From: Allorhizobium borbori
GTDB lineage: Bacteria > Pseudomonadota > Alphaproteobacteria > Rhizobiales > Rhizobiaceae
Assembly (NCBI RefSeq): GCF_014196535.1
Contig: NZ_JACIDU010000011.1
Coordinates: 62,001 to 126,000, forward strand
Direction: 5' to 3'
Length of the DNA: 64,000 nucleotides
Part shown: positions 44,757 through 54,157 of the stretch, in pieces
Layout of the letters: the number at the start of each line of letters is the position of its first letter
How positions within the stretch are numbered: position 1 is the first letter of the stretch
Notes under the pieces: generated by a model
Told to the model about the DNA's origin: nothing
Databases searched by the model: none
What the model saw: the letters and a program-made list of their open reading frames with translations, nothing else
Translations under genes and position numbers: made by a program

Positions 44757-46195
44757 TACCGCACCTTGAGCACCTTGTCGGGGTTCATGATGCCGGCGGG
44801 GTCGAAGGCCGCCTTGATGCGGTGCATCAGCTTCAGTTCGATGCCTTCGCCGCGCACCTCCGCCAGTTCGTCGCGCTTGATCTGGCCAATGCCGTGTTCG
44901 GCGGAGATCGAGCCATTATAGGACAGCACCACGGCGTGAACGGCGTGGTTCAACTCGTGCCAGCGGTCGAGGAAGGCCTTCTTGTCGGCTCCGACGGGCT
45001 GGGAGACGTTGTAGTGAATGTTGCCGTCGCCCATGTGGCCGAAGGCGCAGATGCGCGCGCCGGGAATGGTCTTCTTCACTACCGCATCGGCTTCGGCCAG
45101 AAAGGCTGGAATGCGCGACACCGGCACGGAAACGTCATGCTTGATCGAGCCGCCTTCAGGCTTCTGTGCTTCCGAAACGGTTTCGCGCATGTGCCACAGG
45201 GCCGTCTGCTGGGCGACGGAAGAGGCGATGACGGCGTCGACCACGAAACCCTGCTCGAAACCCTGTTCCAGCACGGTGGTCATCAATGCTTCCGCGCTTT
45301 CCTCGGAGTCGGCGGTGGAAATGTCGATCAGCACATACCAGGGATATTCGCCATCCGGCAGCGGATCGCGCACGCCCTCGATGTGGCGAACGGCGAAATC
45401 CACCGACATGCGCGACATGAGCTCGAAACCGGTCAGTGCGGTGTGGCAGAGCCCGGTGGCGAGATCGAACAGCGCCAGCGCATCCTCCGGTGAATTGACG
45501 CCGGCAAAGGCGACCTGATGGCCGACCGGACGCGGGAACAGCCGCAGCACCGCGCCTGTGATGACACCCAGCGTGCCTTCCGAGCCGATGAACAGGTCGC
45601 GCAGGTCGTAACCGGTATTGTCCTTCTTCAGGCGGCGCAGCCCGTCCCAGATTTCGCCGGTGGGCAGCACGACCTCAAGGCCAAGGCAAAGATTACGGGT
45701 GTTGCCATAGGCGAGAACGGCGGTGCCGCCGGCGTTGGTCGCCAGATTGCCACCGATGCGGCAGGAACCCTCGGAGCCGAGCGAAAGCGGGAACAGGCGG
45801 TTGACGCTTTCGGCCGCCTTCTGCACATCGGCCAGAATGACGCCGGCATCCACGACCAGCACATTGGCAACCGGATCGATGTCACGAACCTTGTTCATGC
45901 GGTCGAGCGACAGGATCACATCCGGCTTGCCACGGCGGGGGATCTGGCCGCCGACGAGACCGGTATTGCCGCTTTGCGGCACCACCGCCGTGCCCGTCTC
46001 CGACGCGAGCTTCAGGATCTCCGACACTTCCTGCGTGGAACCGGGGCGCAACACGATGGGGGAGGCTCCTTCGTAGAAGCTTCGCGGCTCGGTCACATAG
46101 GCCCCCATGGCCTTCGGATCGCGGATCGCATAGGTGTCGCCGACGATGGCTGCGAAACGGTCGAGAAGTTCGGAGGAGGGCGCGTTGCCGGTCAT
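44756..46195 (-). CDS. FAD-binding oxidoreductase (D-lactate/D-2-hydroxyglutarate dehydrogenase type)
   Basis: A 479-residue GlcD/D2HGDH-family flavoprotein. The FAD_binding_4 domain (about 35-215) contains VVPQSGNTGLVGGQIPRRG and LGSEGSCRIGGNLATNAGGT. The C-terminal FAD-oxidase domain has FGHMGDGNIHYNVSQP (metal/substrate His) and SAEHGIGQIKRDEL. It oxidises a D-2-hydroxy acid; substrate cannot be told between lactate, 2-hydroxyglutarate and glycolate. Start overlaps the upstream Sua5 stop by 4 bp, and the stop overlaps modE. Confidence 0.9.
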   Translation of the reverse strand: MTGNAPSSELLDRFAAIVGDTYAIRDPKAMGAYVTEPRSFYEGASPIVLRPGSTQEVSEILKLASETGTAVVPQSGNTGLVGGQIPRRGKPDVILSLDRMNKVRDIDPVANVLVVDAGVILADVQKAAESVNRLFPLSLGSEGSCRIGGNLATNAGGTAVLAYGNTRNLCLGLEVVLPTGEIWDGLRRLKKDNTGYDLRDLFIGSEGTLGVITGAVLRLFPRPVGHQVAFAGVNSPEDALALFDLATGLCHTALTGFELMSRMSVDFAVRHIEGVRDPLPDGEYPWYVLIDISTADSEESAEALMTTVLEQGFEQGFVVDAVIASSVAQQTALWHMRETVSEAQKPEGGSIKHDVSVPVSRIPAFLAEADAVVKKTIPGARICAFGHMGDGNIHYNVSQPVGADKKAFLDRWHELNHAVHAVVLSYNGSISAEHGIGQIKRDELAEVRGEGIELKLMHRIKAAFDPAGIMNPDKVLKVR

Positions 46196-47196
46196 GATGT
46201 GCCTTCGTCAGTTACAGGGCCGGGCCGGGGGGCGGCCGCGCGGACCAATCTGTCGTTGATCGCCTCGCCGAGCCCGGTCGAGGGAATGGGGGAAACGGCG
46301 ATGGAGGTAACGCCCGCCTCGTCGGCGCGCTTCATCAGTTCGAACAGATGGCTCGCGGCCTCGGCCGCATTGCCGGATGCGCTGAGCGCGAAGATCGCGG
46401 CGGCCTTGTCCTCGCCCGGTACGGAATCCGCGCCGAATTTCAGGAAGGCCTCGCCGGGGCGCACCTCGGTTGCGTTCATGCGTACGGCCGCGCGCGGCGC
46501 GTAATGGGAAGGCAGCATGCCGGGCGCCTCGATGGCCGCCGCGCCCGCCTTGCCGCGCGTCAACGTCACACCCGCCACGCGCTCGATCTCATCCGCCGAA
46601 AGCCCGCCGGGGCGCAGCAGCCGCAAGGTGCCGTCGGCCTCGACCTTGACGATTGTGGATTCGACGCCGACGGTTGCCGGCCCACCATCCAGAATGAGTT
46701 CGAGCCGCTCGCCAAGGCCCGCCTCGACATGGGAGGCAGCCGTCGGGCTGATGCGACCGGAAGGGTTGGCGCTCGGTGCGGCCAGCGGCTTGCCATAGGC
46801 GGCAATCAAAGCGCCGGCAAAACCCTGCGGCACGCGGATACCGACGGTGGTCAGGCCCGCCGTGGTTTCGCGGGCAATCGGGCTGTCCGGCTTCAGTGGC
46901 AGCACCAGCGTCAGCGGTCCCGGCCAGAAAGCTTCGGCCAGCCGGCGCGACAGCGGATCGAAGGTTGCGTATCCTTCGGCCATGGCGAGATCGGACATAT
47001 GGCAGATCAGCGGATTGATGCTCGGGCGGCCCTTGACGGCATAGATGCGGCGCACGGCTTCTGCATTGGTGGCGTCCGCGGCCAGGCCGTAGACCGTCTC
47101 CGTGGGAATGGCGACCGGCAGGCCGCGCGCCAGCACTGCCGAGGCCTCGGCCAGCACCGTGTCTTCCTGTCCGTCGATTGTCAGCGTTCTCGCCAT
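46192..47196 (-). CDS. L-threonylcarbamoyladenylate synthase (Sua5/YciO/YrdC)
   Basis: A 334-residue Sua5-type enzyme that makes threonylcarbamoyl-AMP for the t6A37 modification of tRNAs reading ANN codons. It begins MARTLTIDGQEDTVLAEA and has VAIPTETVYGLAADATNAEAVRRIYAVKGRPSINPLICHMSD (catalytic KxR region), then VGIRVPQGFAGALIAAYGKPLAAPSANPSG. The C-terminal Sua5 domain (about 205-330) follows, so this is the long form. The ATG at 47196 is used; the frame is open to 47319 without homology. Head of the operon with the dehydrogenase and modE. Confidence 0.93.
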   Translation of the reverse strand: MARTLTIDGQEDTVLAEASAVLARGLPVAIPTETVYGLAADATNAEAVRRIYAVKGRPSINPLICHMSDLAMAEGYATFDPLSRRLAEAFWPGPLTLVLPLKPDSPIARETTAGLTTVGIRVPQGFAGALIAAYGKPLAAPSANPSGRISPTAASHVEAGLGERLELILDGGPATVGVESTIVKVEADGTLRLLRPGGLSADEIERVAGVTLTRGKAGAAAIEAPGMLPSHYAPRAAVRMNATEVRPGEAFLKFGADSVPGEDKAAAIFALSASGNAAEAASHLFELMKRADEAGVTSIAVSPIPSTGLGEAINDRLVRAAAPRPGPVTDEGTS

Positions 47197-47419
47197 GTCC
47201 GTCCCGCCTTCTCCGGGCCAAGTCCTTAGCGCGTAACGGTGCGGGGGATCAATCACTTTGCCCTTGCCGGACGGTAAACATGACACTTTTTCGTTGAGTG
47301 CGGCAGGCTTGTGGGGCAATGTGCGGATGAGGATTCCGTTAATGTCGGGTTCATTGTGAGCGCGCTAGAACGGGGCCCATAAGGTCGGCGGCTGCCGGCC
47401 GTTACTGGAGGGATACAGG

Positions 47420-47923
47420 ATGAGCAGGGTTATGAAGACGCTTCTCTCGGCCGGCCTTTCCGCGGCCATGATTCTCGGCACGCTGCTGCCGGTCGAAGCC
47501 ATGCCGCTGGTCAAGGCGCCGGTCGCGCAGGGCAATATCGAACTGGTCCAGTGGGGCCCGCCCGGTCCGGGCTACGGTCCGCCCCCCGGCTATCGTCGCC
47601 CGCCGCCGCCGCCGCGCTATTCCTACGATCGTCCGCCGCCGCGCCGGGATGGCTGGTACAACGGTCATCGGGGTTATCGTGAAGCGCGTCCGGGCTACCG
47701 TTACCACAATGGTTACTGGTTCCCGCTGGCCGCCTTCGCCGCCGGCGCCATCATCGGCGGCGCTATCGCCCAGCCGTCCGCGCCTTCGCGCCCGGCAGCC
47801 GGTGGCATTAACCCGAAGCATTACGACTGGTGTGCCTCGCGCTACCGTTCGTACCGCTCCTACGACAACACGTTCCAGCCCAATTACGGCCCGCGTCAGC
47901 AGTGCCTGTCGCCGTATTATTGA
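47420..47923 (+). CDS. BA14K family exported lectin-like protein
   Basis: A 167-residue exported protein. A signal peptide (about 1-28, [21 protein letters not shown]) precedes a Pro/Gly/Tyr/Arg-rich stretch (50-90, with repeated PPPP). A membrane-like segment [18 protein letters not shown] (about 103-120) comes before the C-terminal BA14K motif: [36 protein letters not shown]14K proteins of Brucella are immunoreactive and lectin-like. GGAGGGATA precedes the ATG at 47420. A clear terminator follows. Confidence 0.87.
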   Translation: MSRVMKTLLSAGLSAAMILGTLLPVEAMPLVKAPVAQGNIELVQWGPPGPGYGPPPGYRRPPPPPRYSYDRPPPRRDGWYNGHRGYREARPGYRYHNGYWFPLAAFAAGAIIGGAIAQPSAPSRPAAGGINPKHYDWCASRYRSYRSYDNTFQPNYGPRQQCLSPYY

Positions 47924-47947
47924 GCGCTGGAGCCTGATCGAACCGCA

Positions 47948-47978
47948 ACGCCCGGCCTCACCGCCGGGCGTTTTTGTT
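47948..47978 (+). terminator. Intrinsic terminator of the BA14K gene
   Basis: ACGCCCGGC (47948-47956) and GCCGGGCGT (47963-47971) form a 9-bp stem followed by TTTTTGTTT. Confidence 0.9.
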
Positions 47979-47988
47979 TGGCTTTAAT

Positions 47989-48004
47989 TTGACGTTTACG
48001 TAAA
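47989..48004 (+). promoter_or_regulatory. LiuR/FadR-like operator candidate upstream of the enoyl-CoA hydratase
   Basis: TTGACGTTTACGTAAA contains the perfect palindrome TTTACGTAAA (47995-48004). It closely resembles the TTGACGT/ACGTAAA boxes I recall for MerR/TetR-type regulators of branched-chain and fatty acyl-CoA catabolism (LiuR, PsrA type) in proteobacteria. It lies about 120 bp upstream of the hydratase start. Confidence 0.5.
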
Positions 48005-48125
48005 AAGAAACTAATCAGAAGGAACGGTCCTTCAAAACTTCAGGACAGGTTTTAGGGATTGGCAGGAAGTTTCTGCGATAGTCGGGGGAGGCTGGCATCG
48101 TGAGAACCGCCAGAGGAGGAAGATC

Positions 48126-48884
48126 ATGTCTGAACATCATATTCTCCTGGAGCAGGTGGAATCCTTTCCGGGAGTGCAGATCATCCGGTTCAACAGGCCG
48201 GAGAAGAAGAACGCCATCACCGAGGCCATGTATGGTCGCATGGCCGAAGCGCTGAAAACCGCCAACGCGGACCCCGCCATTCGGGCCATTGCCGTTTTAG
48301 GAACGGATGGCTGTTTCACCGCCGGCAACGATATGAAAGACTTCCTGACCTATGCGATGAGCGGCTCGTTCTCGCGTCCTGTCGCCTTCGATTTCCTTCA
48401 GGAACTGGCCGATAGCGCCAAGCCCATCGTTTCGGGCGTCGATGGTCTGGCCATCGGTATTGGCACGACCATCAACATGCATTGCGACCTGACCGTCGCC
48501 TCCGCCCGCAGCCTGTTCAAGGCGCCGTTCGTGGATCTCGGTCTCGTGCCGGAAGCGGGCTCCAGCCTCATTGCGCCGCGCGTGATGGGCTATCAGCGCG
48601 CTTTTGCGCTGCTCGTGGCTGGCGAAGGGTTCACCGGTCAGGAAGCGAAGGATGCAGGCCTCGTCTATCGCCTTGTCGATCCGGCAGAGGTGGCGCCCGA
48701 AACGCTGCGGATCGCCGCGCGTCTCGCCACGCTGCCTCCGGAAGCGCTCGCCGTCTCCCGCGCCCTGTTGCGCGGTGATCGCGCGCCGCTGATGGAACGG
48801 ATGAACGAGGAACTCGTCTATTTCGCCGCCCGCCTGAAAAGCGCCGAAGCCCGCAAGGCCTTCGAAGCCTTCCTGAACAAGTGA
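48126..48884 (+). CDS. Enoyl-CoA hydratase/isomerase (crotonase) family protein
   Basis: A 252-residue crotonase. The acyl-CoA oxyanion hole is formed by CFTAGNDMKDF (about 60-70) and DGLAIGIGTTINMHCDLTVAS (105-125). LFKAPFVDLGLVPEAGSS carries a Glu at one of the two catalytic positions (PEAG). The other Glu site (normally in GADLKE) is DMKDF, so Asp/Lys occupy it; the protein may be an isomerase or a hydratase of unusual substrate. No acyl-CoA dehydrogenase or ligase lies beside it. It starts with AGAGGAGGAAGATC upstream, a strong ribosome site, and an operator candidate further upstream. Confidence 0.86.
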   Translation: MSEHHILLEQVESFPGVQIIRFNRPEKKNAITEAMYGRMAEALKTANADPAIRAIAVLGTDGCFTAGNDMKDFLTYAMSGSFSRPVAFDFLQELADSAKPIVSGVDGLAIGIGTTINMHCDLTVASARSLFKAPFVDLGLVPEAGSSLIAPRVMGYQRAFALLVAGEGFTGQEAKDAGLVYRLVDPAEVAPETLRIAARLATLPPEALAVSRALLRGDRAPLMERMNEELVYFAARLKSAEARKAFEAFLNK

Positions 48885-48894
48885 GGGTCGCCCC

Positions 48895-50151
48895 TCACTT
48901 CTCCCTGGAAAGCAGCGCCACCGCTTCCACATGCGATGACCACAAAAACTGGTCGATGGGCGTAACGCTGTCGATACGATAGCCGCCATCGACCAGAACA
49001 CGAAGGTCACGCGCCAGCGTCAGCGGATTGCAGGACACGGCGGCGATGCGTGGAACGGCGGTGCGGGCCAGTTCCTTCACCTGCGCTTCAGCCCCGGCGC
49101 GCGGCGGGTCGAAGACGAGACCATCAAACCCCTTCAACTCGCTCACCATCAGCGGACGGCGGAAGAGATCGCGCTTTTCCACCGTCACCGGTTTCAGGCC
49201 CTGCGTGTTGCGCGCGGCGAGGTCGAGGGCGGCGAGCGCCTTGGCTTCGCCTTCCACGGCGTGAACCTTCGCCTTGCGGGCAAGCCTCAGCGCAAAGGTA
49301 CCGGCACCGGCAAAGAGGTCGGCGATCTTCTTCGCCTTCGCCAGATGCCCGAGAACGAGTTCGGCCATCGCCTCTTCTGCTGCAACGGTCGCCTGCGTGA
49401 AGCCCGCGGGTGCGGGGGAGACGGGGACGCCGCCGAAGGAAATGAGCGGCTTCACCGGCTCGATCAGGATTTCTCCCTCGTGGGAAACGCGGGCAATGCC
49501 CTTGAGGCGCAGTACGGTGCGCGTCATCGCCTGCCGTTCCTTATCACCCAGCTTGCGAATACCCTCGAAGCCGAGATCGAGGCCGGTCGCGGTTTCGAGA
49601 ACCGTGACCCGGAACGGGTCGGCGCTGGTCGCAAGCGCGCTGCCGATGGCGCGGATGTCGTCAAGCCGCGCCACGATGCCGGGCACGGCGACGGGACATT
49701 CCCGGATGGAGACGATGTGGTGACTGCCGGCCTGATTGAAGCCGATCAGCATTTCCTTTTCCGTGCGCCGCATGGTGAAGACGGTGCGCCGGCGTTCGCC
49801 GGGTTGCGCGGGAATGAGCGGTGCGACCGGAACATCGAGCCCCTTGGCCTTCAATGCGTCCACCACGAGGCCGCGCTTGTAGGCCTGATAGGGGGCATCG
49901 GCATAGTGCTGCAACGAACAGCCGCCGCAGGCGCCGCCTTCCGCATCCGGGCCGAAATGACGGCAGGCCGGTGCGCGCCGGTCGGGCGAAGGCGTGGTGA
50001 TCGACATGATCGTGCCCTGGTTCTTCACCCGCGCGATCGCCACGGTTTCGCCCGGCAGCGCAAAGGGCACATAGACCGCACCGGCCGGCGTGTGGGCAAC
50101 GCCGTCGCCTTCGGCACCGAGATTGGCAATGGTAACTGTTTCCGTGCTCAT
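48895..50151 (-). CDS. RlmD/TrmA-family class I SAM-dependent RNA m5U methyltransferase
   Basis: A 418-residue RNA (uracil-5)-methyltransferase. A TRAM-like N-terminal domain (about 1-55) precedes a Fe-S cluster region (CRHFGPDAEGGACGGCSLQHY, with IRECPVAVP as fourth Cys). The methyltransferase domain has IADLFAGAGTFALRLARKAK and the catalytic VSCNPLTLARDLR. Substrates in this family are 23S rRNA U1939 or U747 or tRNA U54; which is meant is not clear. The start overlaps the upstream TlyA stop (4 bp), so these two rRNA-modifying enzymes are co-expressed. Confidence 0.9.
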   Translation of the reverse strand: MSTETVTIANLGAEGDGVAHTPAGAVYVPFALPGETVAIARVKNQGTIMSITTPSPDRRAPACRHFGPDAEGGACGGCSLQHYADAPYQAYKRGLVVDALKAKGLDVPVAPLIPAQPGERRRTVFTMRRTEKEMLIGFNQAGSHHIVSIRECPVAVPGIVARLDDIRAIGSALATSADPFRVTVLETATGLDLGFEGIRKLGDKERQAMTRTVLRLKGIARVSHEGEILIEPVKPLISFGGVPVSPAPAGFTQATVAAEEAMAELVLGHLAKAKKIADLFAGAGTFALRLARKAKVHAVEGEAKALAALDLAARNTQGLKPVTVEKRDLFRRPLMVSELKGFDGLVFDPPRAGAEAQVKELARTAVPRIAAVSCNPLTLARDLRVLVDGGYRIDSVTPIDQFLWSSHVEAVALLSREK

Positions 50152-50900
50152 GGTTTTTTCCCGGCAAGAAGAAATTCGCGGTTGCCGTCGCCCCCTTCGA
50201 TGGGCGAGGGAATGAGACCGAGGCTCGTCCAGCCCATGTCGGCGACCAGCCAGTTCTCGAGATCGGCGGCCACATCCGGCGCCGTTTCCGGCTCTTTCAG
50301 GAGGCCGGCCTTGCTGATGGCGTCGCGCCCCGCCTCGAATTGCGGCTTGACCAGAAGCACGCAGGTCGCGCCGGTTTCGGCAAGATCCAGTGCCGGCGCC
50401 AGCGCGAGCTTCAAGGAGATGAACGACACGTCCGAGACGACGAATTCCACCGGCACGTCGCCAATGTCTTCCGCCGTCATGTGGCGCGCATTGAGCCCCT
50501 CGATGTTCACGACCTTCGGATGGCCGGAGATGTTCGGATGCATCTGCCCGTGGCCGACATCGACGGAGGTGACGTGTGCCGCCCCCCGTTCCAGCAGAAC
50601 CTGCGTGAAGCCGCCGGTCGAGGCGCCGACGTCGAGGCAGGAGAGCCCCTCCGGCGACAGCTTGAAGTGGTCGAGCGCGGCAACGAGCTTCAGCGCGGCG
50701 CGCGACACATAGGTCTGCGCCGGATCGTCGGTTTCGATCACCACATCGGCGGCCACATTGGCGGATGGCTTGCTGACGACCCTGCCGTTCACCTTCACCG
50801 TGCCGCGCTGCACGGCATCGCGTGCCCGCGAGCGGCTTTCGAAAAGACCGCGGTTGAGGAGAAGCTGGTCGAGGCGGAAAATTTCTTTGTCTTGTCCCAT
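50148..50900 (-). CDS. TlyA-type RNA methyltransferase (S4-FtsJ)
   Basis: A 250-residue protein with an N-terminal S4 RNA-binding domain (about 5-65: RLDQLLLNRGLFESRSRARDAVQRG) and an FtsJ-like methyltransferase (about 70-240: CLDVGASTGGFTQVLLERGA). TlyA of mycobacteria 2'-O-methylates 16S and 23S rRNA, also linked to capreomycin sensitivity; some homologues are annotated as hemolysins for historical reasons. The ATG at 50900 (MGQDKEIF) is preferred over the upstream in-frame Met at 50936. Confidence 0.9.
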   Translation of the reverse strand: MGQDKEIFRLDQLLLNRGLFESRSRARDAVQRGTVKVNGRVVSKPSANVAADVVIETDDPAQTYVSRAALKLVAALDHFKLSPEGLSCLDVGASTGGFTQVLLERGAAHVTSVDVGHGQMHPNISGHPKVVNIEGLNARHMTAEDIGDVPVEFVVSDVSFISLKLALAPALDLAETGATCVLLVKPQFEAGRDAISKAGLLKEPETAPDVAADLENWLVADMGWTSLGLIPSPIEGGDGNREFLLAGKKP

Positions 50901-51196
50901 GCGACCGTCAATGACCGGCCTTTGCGGCGGGCGCAAGAAAATTGTTGTGGATGGTGGCGATGGCGGGCGCCGGAAGGCCCGAAAACACGCGGAAGGCGGG
51001 CATTCAGGCTGCTTTCTTGGGGTGCGTGTTTAAGGGGATGTCAACATTAGCACGGGAAAATTGCGCTGATCACATGCCGAGTCCCGGCACGGCGCCATGA
51101 CGGCGGCCGTATCGACCAATGACTTTCAACGCTCGAGCCGGCGGTAACGCCGCTGCGGGGCTGCCTCTGCGCTCCGCCGTTCTGGAATCTGTGCTG

Positions 51197-53236
51197 ATGT
51201 CGCTGAAGAATCTCTCGATCAACCTCAAGCTGGTGCTGACCTTTGCCGCCATCATGAGTGTCTGCGCCCTTGCCTCCGCCGGTGTTCTCTGGACCTCGGT
51301 ACAGAACAGGGTGGTTTCCGATGAGGTGAACCGCATCGGCGTGATGGTGCTGAAGGTGGATGACGCGCTTTCGGCCATGCTGGAACAGGCGGTCAACCAG
51401 CGCGGCTACGTGCTGTTTCGCAGCGAAAGCACCTACAAGGACGTTTTCGTCAACCGTGAAAAGATGCTGACGGCCCTTGGCGAAGCCGAAACGCTGGCCG
51501 TTGGTCGGCCGGAAGAACTGGCCGCCATCGCCGCACTCCGTCAGGCCGCCGATGTCTTTCACAAGGAACTGACCGTTCCGCAGCTCGCCGCCCGCAAGGA
51601 CACCGACAAGCCGATCGAGGAGATCATCGAGATCGGCCGCAATGCGTCCAGGGGCCAGCTCGATGCCTTCCGCTCCACCGCCGCCGAATTCAAGCAGAAG
51701 GTCGGCGCAAGGCTTGGCGCATTGATTGCCGAACAGCAGACGGCCCACAGCGCCATTTACATGGCGCTCGTTCTCGGTGGCGTGCTGGCCGGCCTCATTG
51801 CCGTCGCGCTCATCTGGCTGCTCGCCCGGTCGCTCGTCACTCCGGTTGTCGGCATGACGGCCGCAATGACGCGTCTGGCCGCCGGCCACAACGATATCGA
51901 CGTGCCCGGCCTTGATCGGGGCGATGAACTCGGCCGCATGGCCAAGGCCGTACTGGTCTTCAAGCAGGCCGCCATCGACAAGCTGCGCCTTTCCAGCGAA
52001 GCCGACCGCATGCGAGCCGAAACCGATGAGGAGCGCCACCGCAACGAGGCCTATCGCGCCGAGCGTGACAATCAGGCCCGCTTTGCCGTGGAAACGCTGG
52101 CATCCGGCCTGAAGGCCCTCTCGGATGGCGACGTTTCCTGCCGGCTGAACCAGGCGTTTGCACCGCATCTCGATGAACTGCGTGTCGATTTCAACAACGC
52201 GCTGGAAAAGCTGCAGGCCACGCTGAAAACGGTGGGCGTCACGGCTTCCACCATCAAGACCGGTTCGTCCGAAATCCGCGCCGCCACGGATGAACTGGCC
52301 CGCCGCACCGAGCAGCAGGCGGCCTCTGTCGAGGAAACCGCCGCCGCGCTGGAAGAAGTGACCATCACCGTGCGCGATTCCGCCCGCGGCGCCGAGCAGG
52401 CCGGACAACTCGTGGCCCGCGCCCGCGGCGAGGCCGAAAAATCCGGCGATGTCATGCGCCGCGCCGTCGCCGCCATGCGCGAGATCGAGAAGTCGTCGCA
52501 GGCCATCGGCAACATCATCGGCGTGATCGATGAAATTGCCTTCCAGACCAACCTGCTGGCTCTGAATGCCGGCGTCGAGGCGGCGCGGGCGGGCGAGGCC
52601 GGCAAGGGTTTCGCGGTCGTGGCGCAGGAAGTGCGCGAGCTTGCCCAGCGCTCGGCCAATGCCGCCAAGGAAATCAAGATGCTCATCGGCGCCTCCAGCC
52701 AGCAGATTCACAACGGCGTGGCGCTGGTGGATGAAACCGGCCAGGCGCTCGAGGCGATCATTTCCGAGGTCGAGGAAATCGACAGCCATGTCTCGGCCAT
52801 TGTCACCGCCGCCCGCGAACAGTCGACCGGCCTTCAGGAGATCAATGCCGCCGTCAACACCATGGATCACGGCACGCAGCAGAACGCCGCCATGGTCGAA
52901 CAGCAGACCGCCGCAAGCCACACGCTGGCCCGCGAGGCCCAATCGCTGAACGAGCTTCTCTCGCAATTCAAGATGGATGACGGCGGCGGCTTTGCCCAGC
53001 CCGCACCGGTGAACCGCTCCGCGCCGCCCTCAAGCGGTCCGGCTTCTGCCCCGCGGCCCTTTGCCGAACCCATTGCCCGCCAGCCGGTGCGTAAGATCAC
53101 CACGCCGCAGCCTGCTCCTGCAACAGCCCGCCCGGTGCCGTCTCCGGCACTGGCGCTCAACCAGAAGCTTGCCAGCGCACTCGGCGCAAAGCAGGAAACC
53201 GGCGGCAAGTCCGAGCCGGACTGGACGGAGTTCTGA
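51197..53236 (+). CDS. Methyl-accepting chemotaxis protein with C-terminal CheR/CheB tether
   Basis: A 679-residue chemoreceptor. A signal/membrane helix (about 11-32, [23 protein letters not shown]) precedes a CHASE3-like helical periplasmic domain (35-185, with the typical [16 protein letters not shown]). Then come a second helix (191-213), HAMP, and the signalling domain (about 330-590, [25 protein letters not shown]). After a Pro-rich linker it ends in DWTEF. The pattern x-W-x-x-F at the extreme C-terminus is the pentapeptide tether for CheR and CheB. The start is ATG at 51197; the frame is open to 51119. Confidence 0.9.
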   Translation: MSLKNLSINLKLVLTFAAIMSVCALASAGVLWTSVQNRVVSDEVNRIGVMVLKVDDALSAMLEQAVNQRGYVLFRSESTYKDVFVNREKMLTALGEAETLAVGRPEELAAIAALRQAADVFHKELTVPQLAARKDTDKPIEEIIEIGRNASRGQLDAFRSTAAEFKQKVGARLGALIAEQQTAHSAIYMALVLGGVLAGLIAVALIWLLARSLVTPVVGMTAAMTRLAAGHNDIDVPGLDRGDELGRMAKAVLVFKQAAIDKLRLSSEADRMRAETDEERHRNEAYRAERDNQARFAVETLASGLKALSDGDVSCRLNQAFAPHLDELRVDFNNALEKLQATLKTVGVTASTIKTGSSEIRAATDELARRTEQQAASVEETAAALEEVTITVRDSARGAEQAGQLVARARGEAEKSGDVMRRAVAAMREIEKSSQAIGNIIGVIDEIAFQTNLLALNAGVEAARAGEAGKGFAVVAQEVRELAQRSANAAKEIKMLIGASSQQIHNGVALVDETGQALEAIISEVEEIDSHVSAIVTAAREQSTGLQEINAAVNTMDHGTQQNAAMVEQQTAASHTLAREAQSLNELLSQFKMDDGGGFAQPAPVNRSAPPSSGPASAPRPFAEPIARQPVRKITTPQPAPATARPVPSPALALNQKLASALGAKQETGGKSEPDWTEF

Positions 53237-53262
53237 CCGGATCAACCGACATAAGATGACAG

Positions 53263-53298
53263 AAAACGCCTGCGCTCCGTATCGGAGTGCGGGCGTTT
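53263..53298. terminator. Bidirectional terminator between MCP and spermidine-synthase-like gene
   Basis: AAAACGCC TGCG CTCCG (53263-53279) mirrors CGGAG TGCG GGCGTTT (53283-53298) with a 3-nt loop and few mismatches. A- and T-rich ends allow termination in both directions. The stem reaches the last base of the minus-strand gene that ends at 53298. Confidence 0.75.
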
Positions 53299-53972
53299 CA
53301 GCGTTTGGCCGCCATCCAGATCACATGGCGTGCGCCGCCGCGCTTGCCGTTGGCGCGCACATGCTTTTCCTCGGCCTGAAAGCCCGCATCGCGCAGACGA
53401 CGGGTGAAGGCGGCATCGGGCGCGGAAGACCAGACGGCAAGAACACCTCTGGGCCGCAGCGCCTGCCAGGCGGCGCGCAGGCCGGTCAGCGAATAGAGGC
53501 TGTCATTGGAGGCGCGCGTCAGTCCGTCCGGGCCATTGTCCACATCGAGAAGGATTGCGTCATAGGCCGCCTTTTTCGAGCGGATCAGTGCGCCGACATC
53601 ACCGACATGAATATCGACGCGGGGGTCGTCCAGCGTGCCCTTGTGCACCTCAGCCATCGGTCCGCGCGCCCAGTCCACCACGGCGGGCACCAGTTCGGCC
53701 ACCGTCACCTTGGCGTCGGCAGGCAGTGCGCTCAGCGCCGCCCGAAGCGTGAACCCCATGCCAAGCCCGCCTATCAGCATCGTCGGTGCGCTGCGCCCCG
53801 CCAGCCGTTCGCAACTGAAGGTCGCCAGCGCTTCCTCCGAACCGCTCAATCGGCTGTTCATCAGTTCGATCGGCCCCAGCATGATCGAAAATTCCTGTCC
53901 CCGCTGCTTCAGCCGCAACGTCCCGTCCTCACCGGGAATGGTCGCACGGTCCAGCTCGATCCAGGGCAGCAT
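53298..53972 (-). CDS. Spermidine-synthase-like (spermine/spermidine synthase fold) methyltransferase-type protein
   Basis: A 224-residue protein of the spermidine synthase family. The nucleotide/SAM loop is MLIGGLGMGFTLRAALSAL (about 83-101). DAKVTVAELVPAVVDWARG and DAILLDVDNGPDGL follow in the standard order. It is shorter than true SpeE (about 280) and lacks the N-terminal beta-sheet domain; the putrescine site cannot be seen. Many rhizobial proteins with this name are uncharacterised and may be methyltransferases. It lies between the MCP gene and DUF4424. Confidence 0.75.
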   Translation of the reverse strand: MLPWIELDRATIPGEDGTLRLKQRGQEFSIMLGPIELMNSRLSGSEEALATFSCERLAGRSAPTMLIGGLGMGFTLRAALSALPADAKVTVAELVPAVVDWARGPMAEVHKGTLDDPRVDIHVGDVGALIRSKKAAYDAILLDVDNGPDGLTRASNDSLYSLTGLRAAWQALRPRGVLAVWSSAPDAAFTRRLRDAGFQAEEKHVRANGKRGGARHVIWMAAKR

Positions 53973-54157
53973 GGGAAACTCTCGTCAAAGGGGGCGATGC
54001 CGGTCTCTTACAGGCGAGGAACCACGTTGGCTAGGGGCGGGGTGGCAAGGCCTGACCTTGAGCGCTGACTGCTTTGCAAAACACTCCCCCTATTTCTACC
54101 TTTCGCAGCCCGCGCGTACCCTCTATCCTGACGCCTTATCCAATCCGGGGGAACCTG

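Noticed and set aside
46192-47196. Frame extension of Sua5 up to 47319
   Set aside because: Residues upstream of MARTLTIDG have no homology; the gap is better read as leader.
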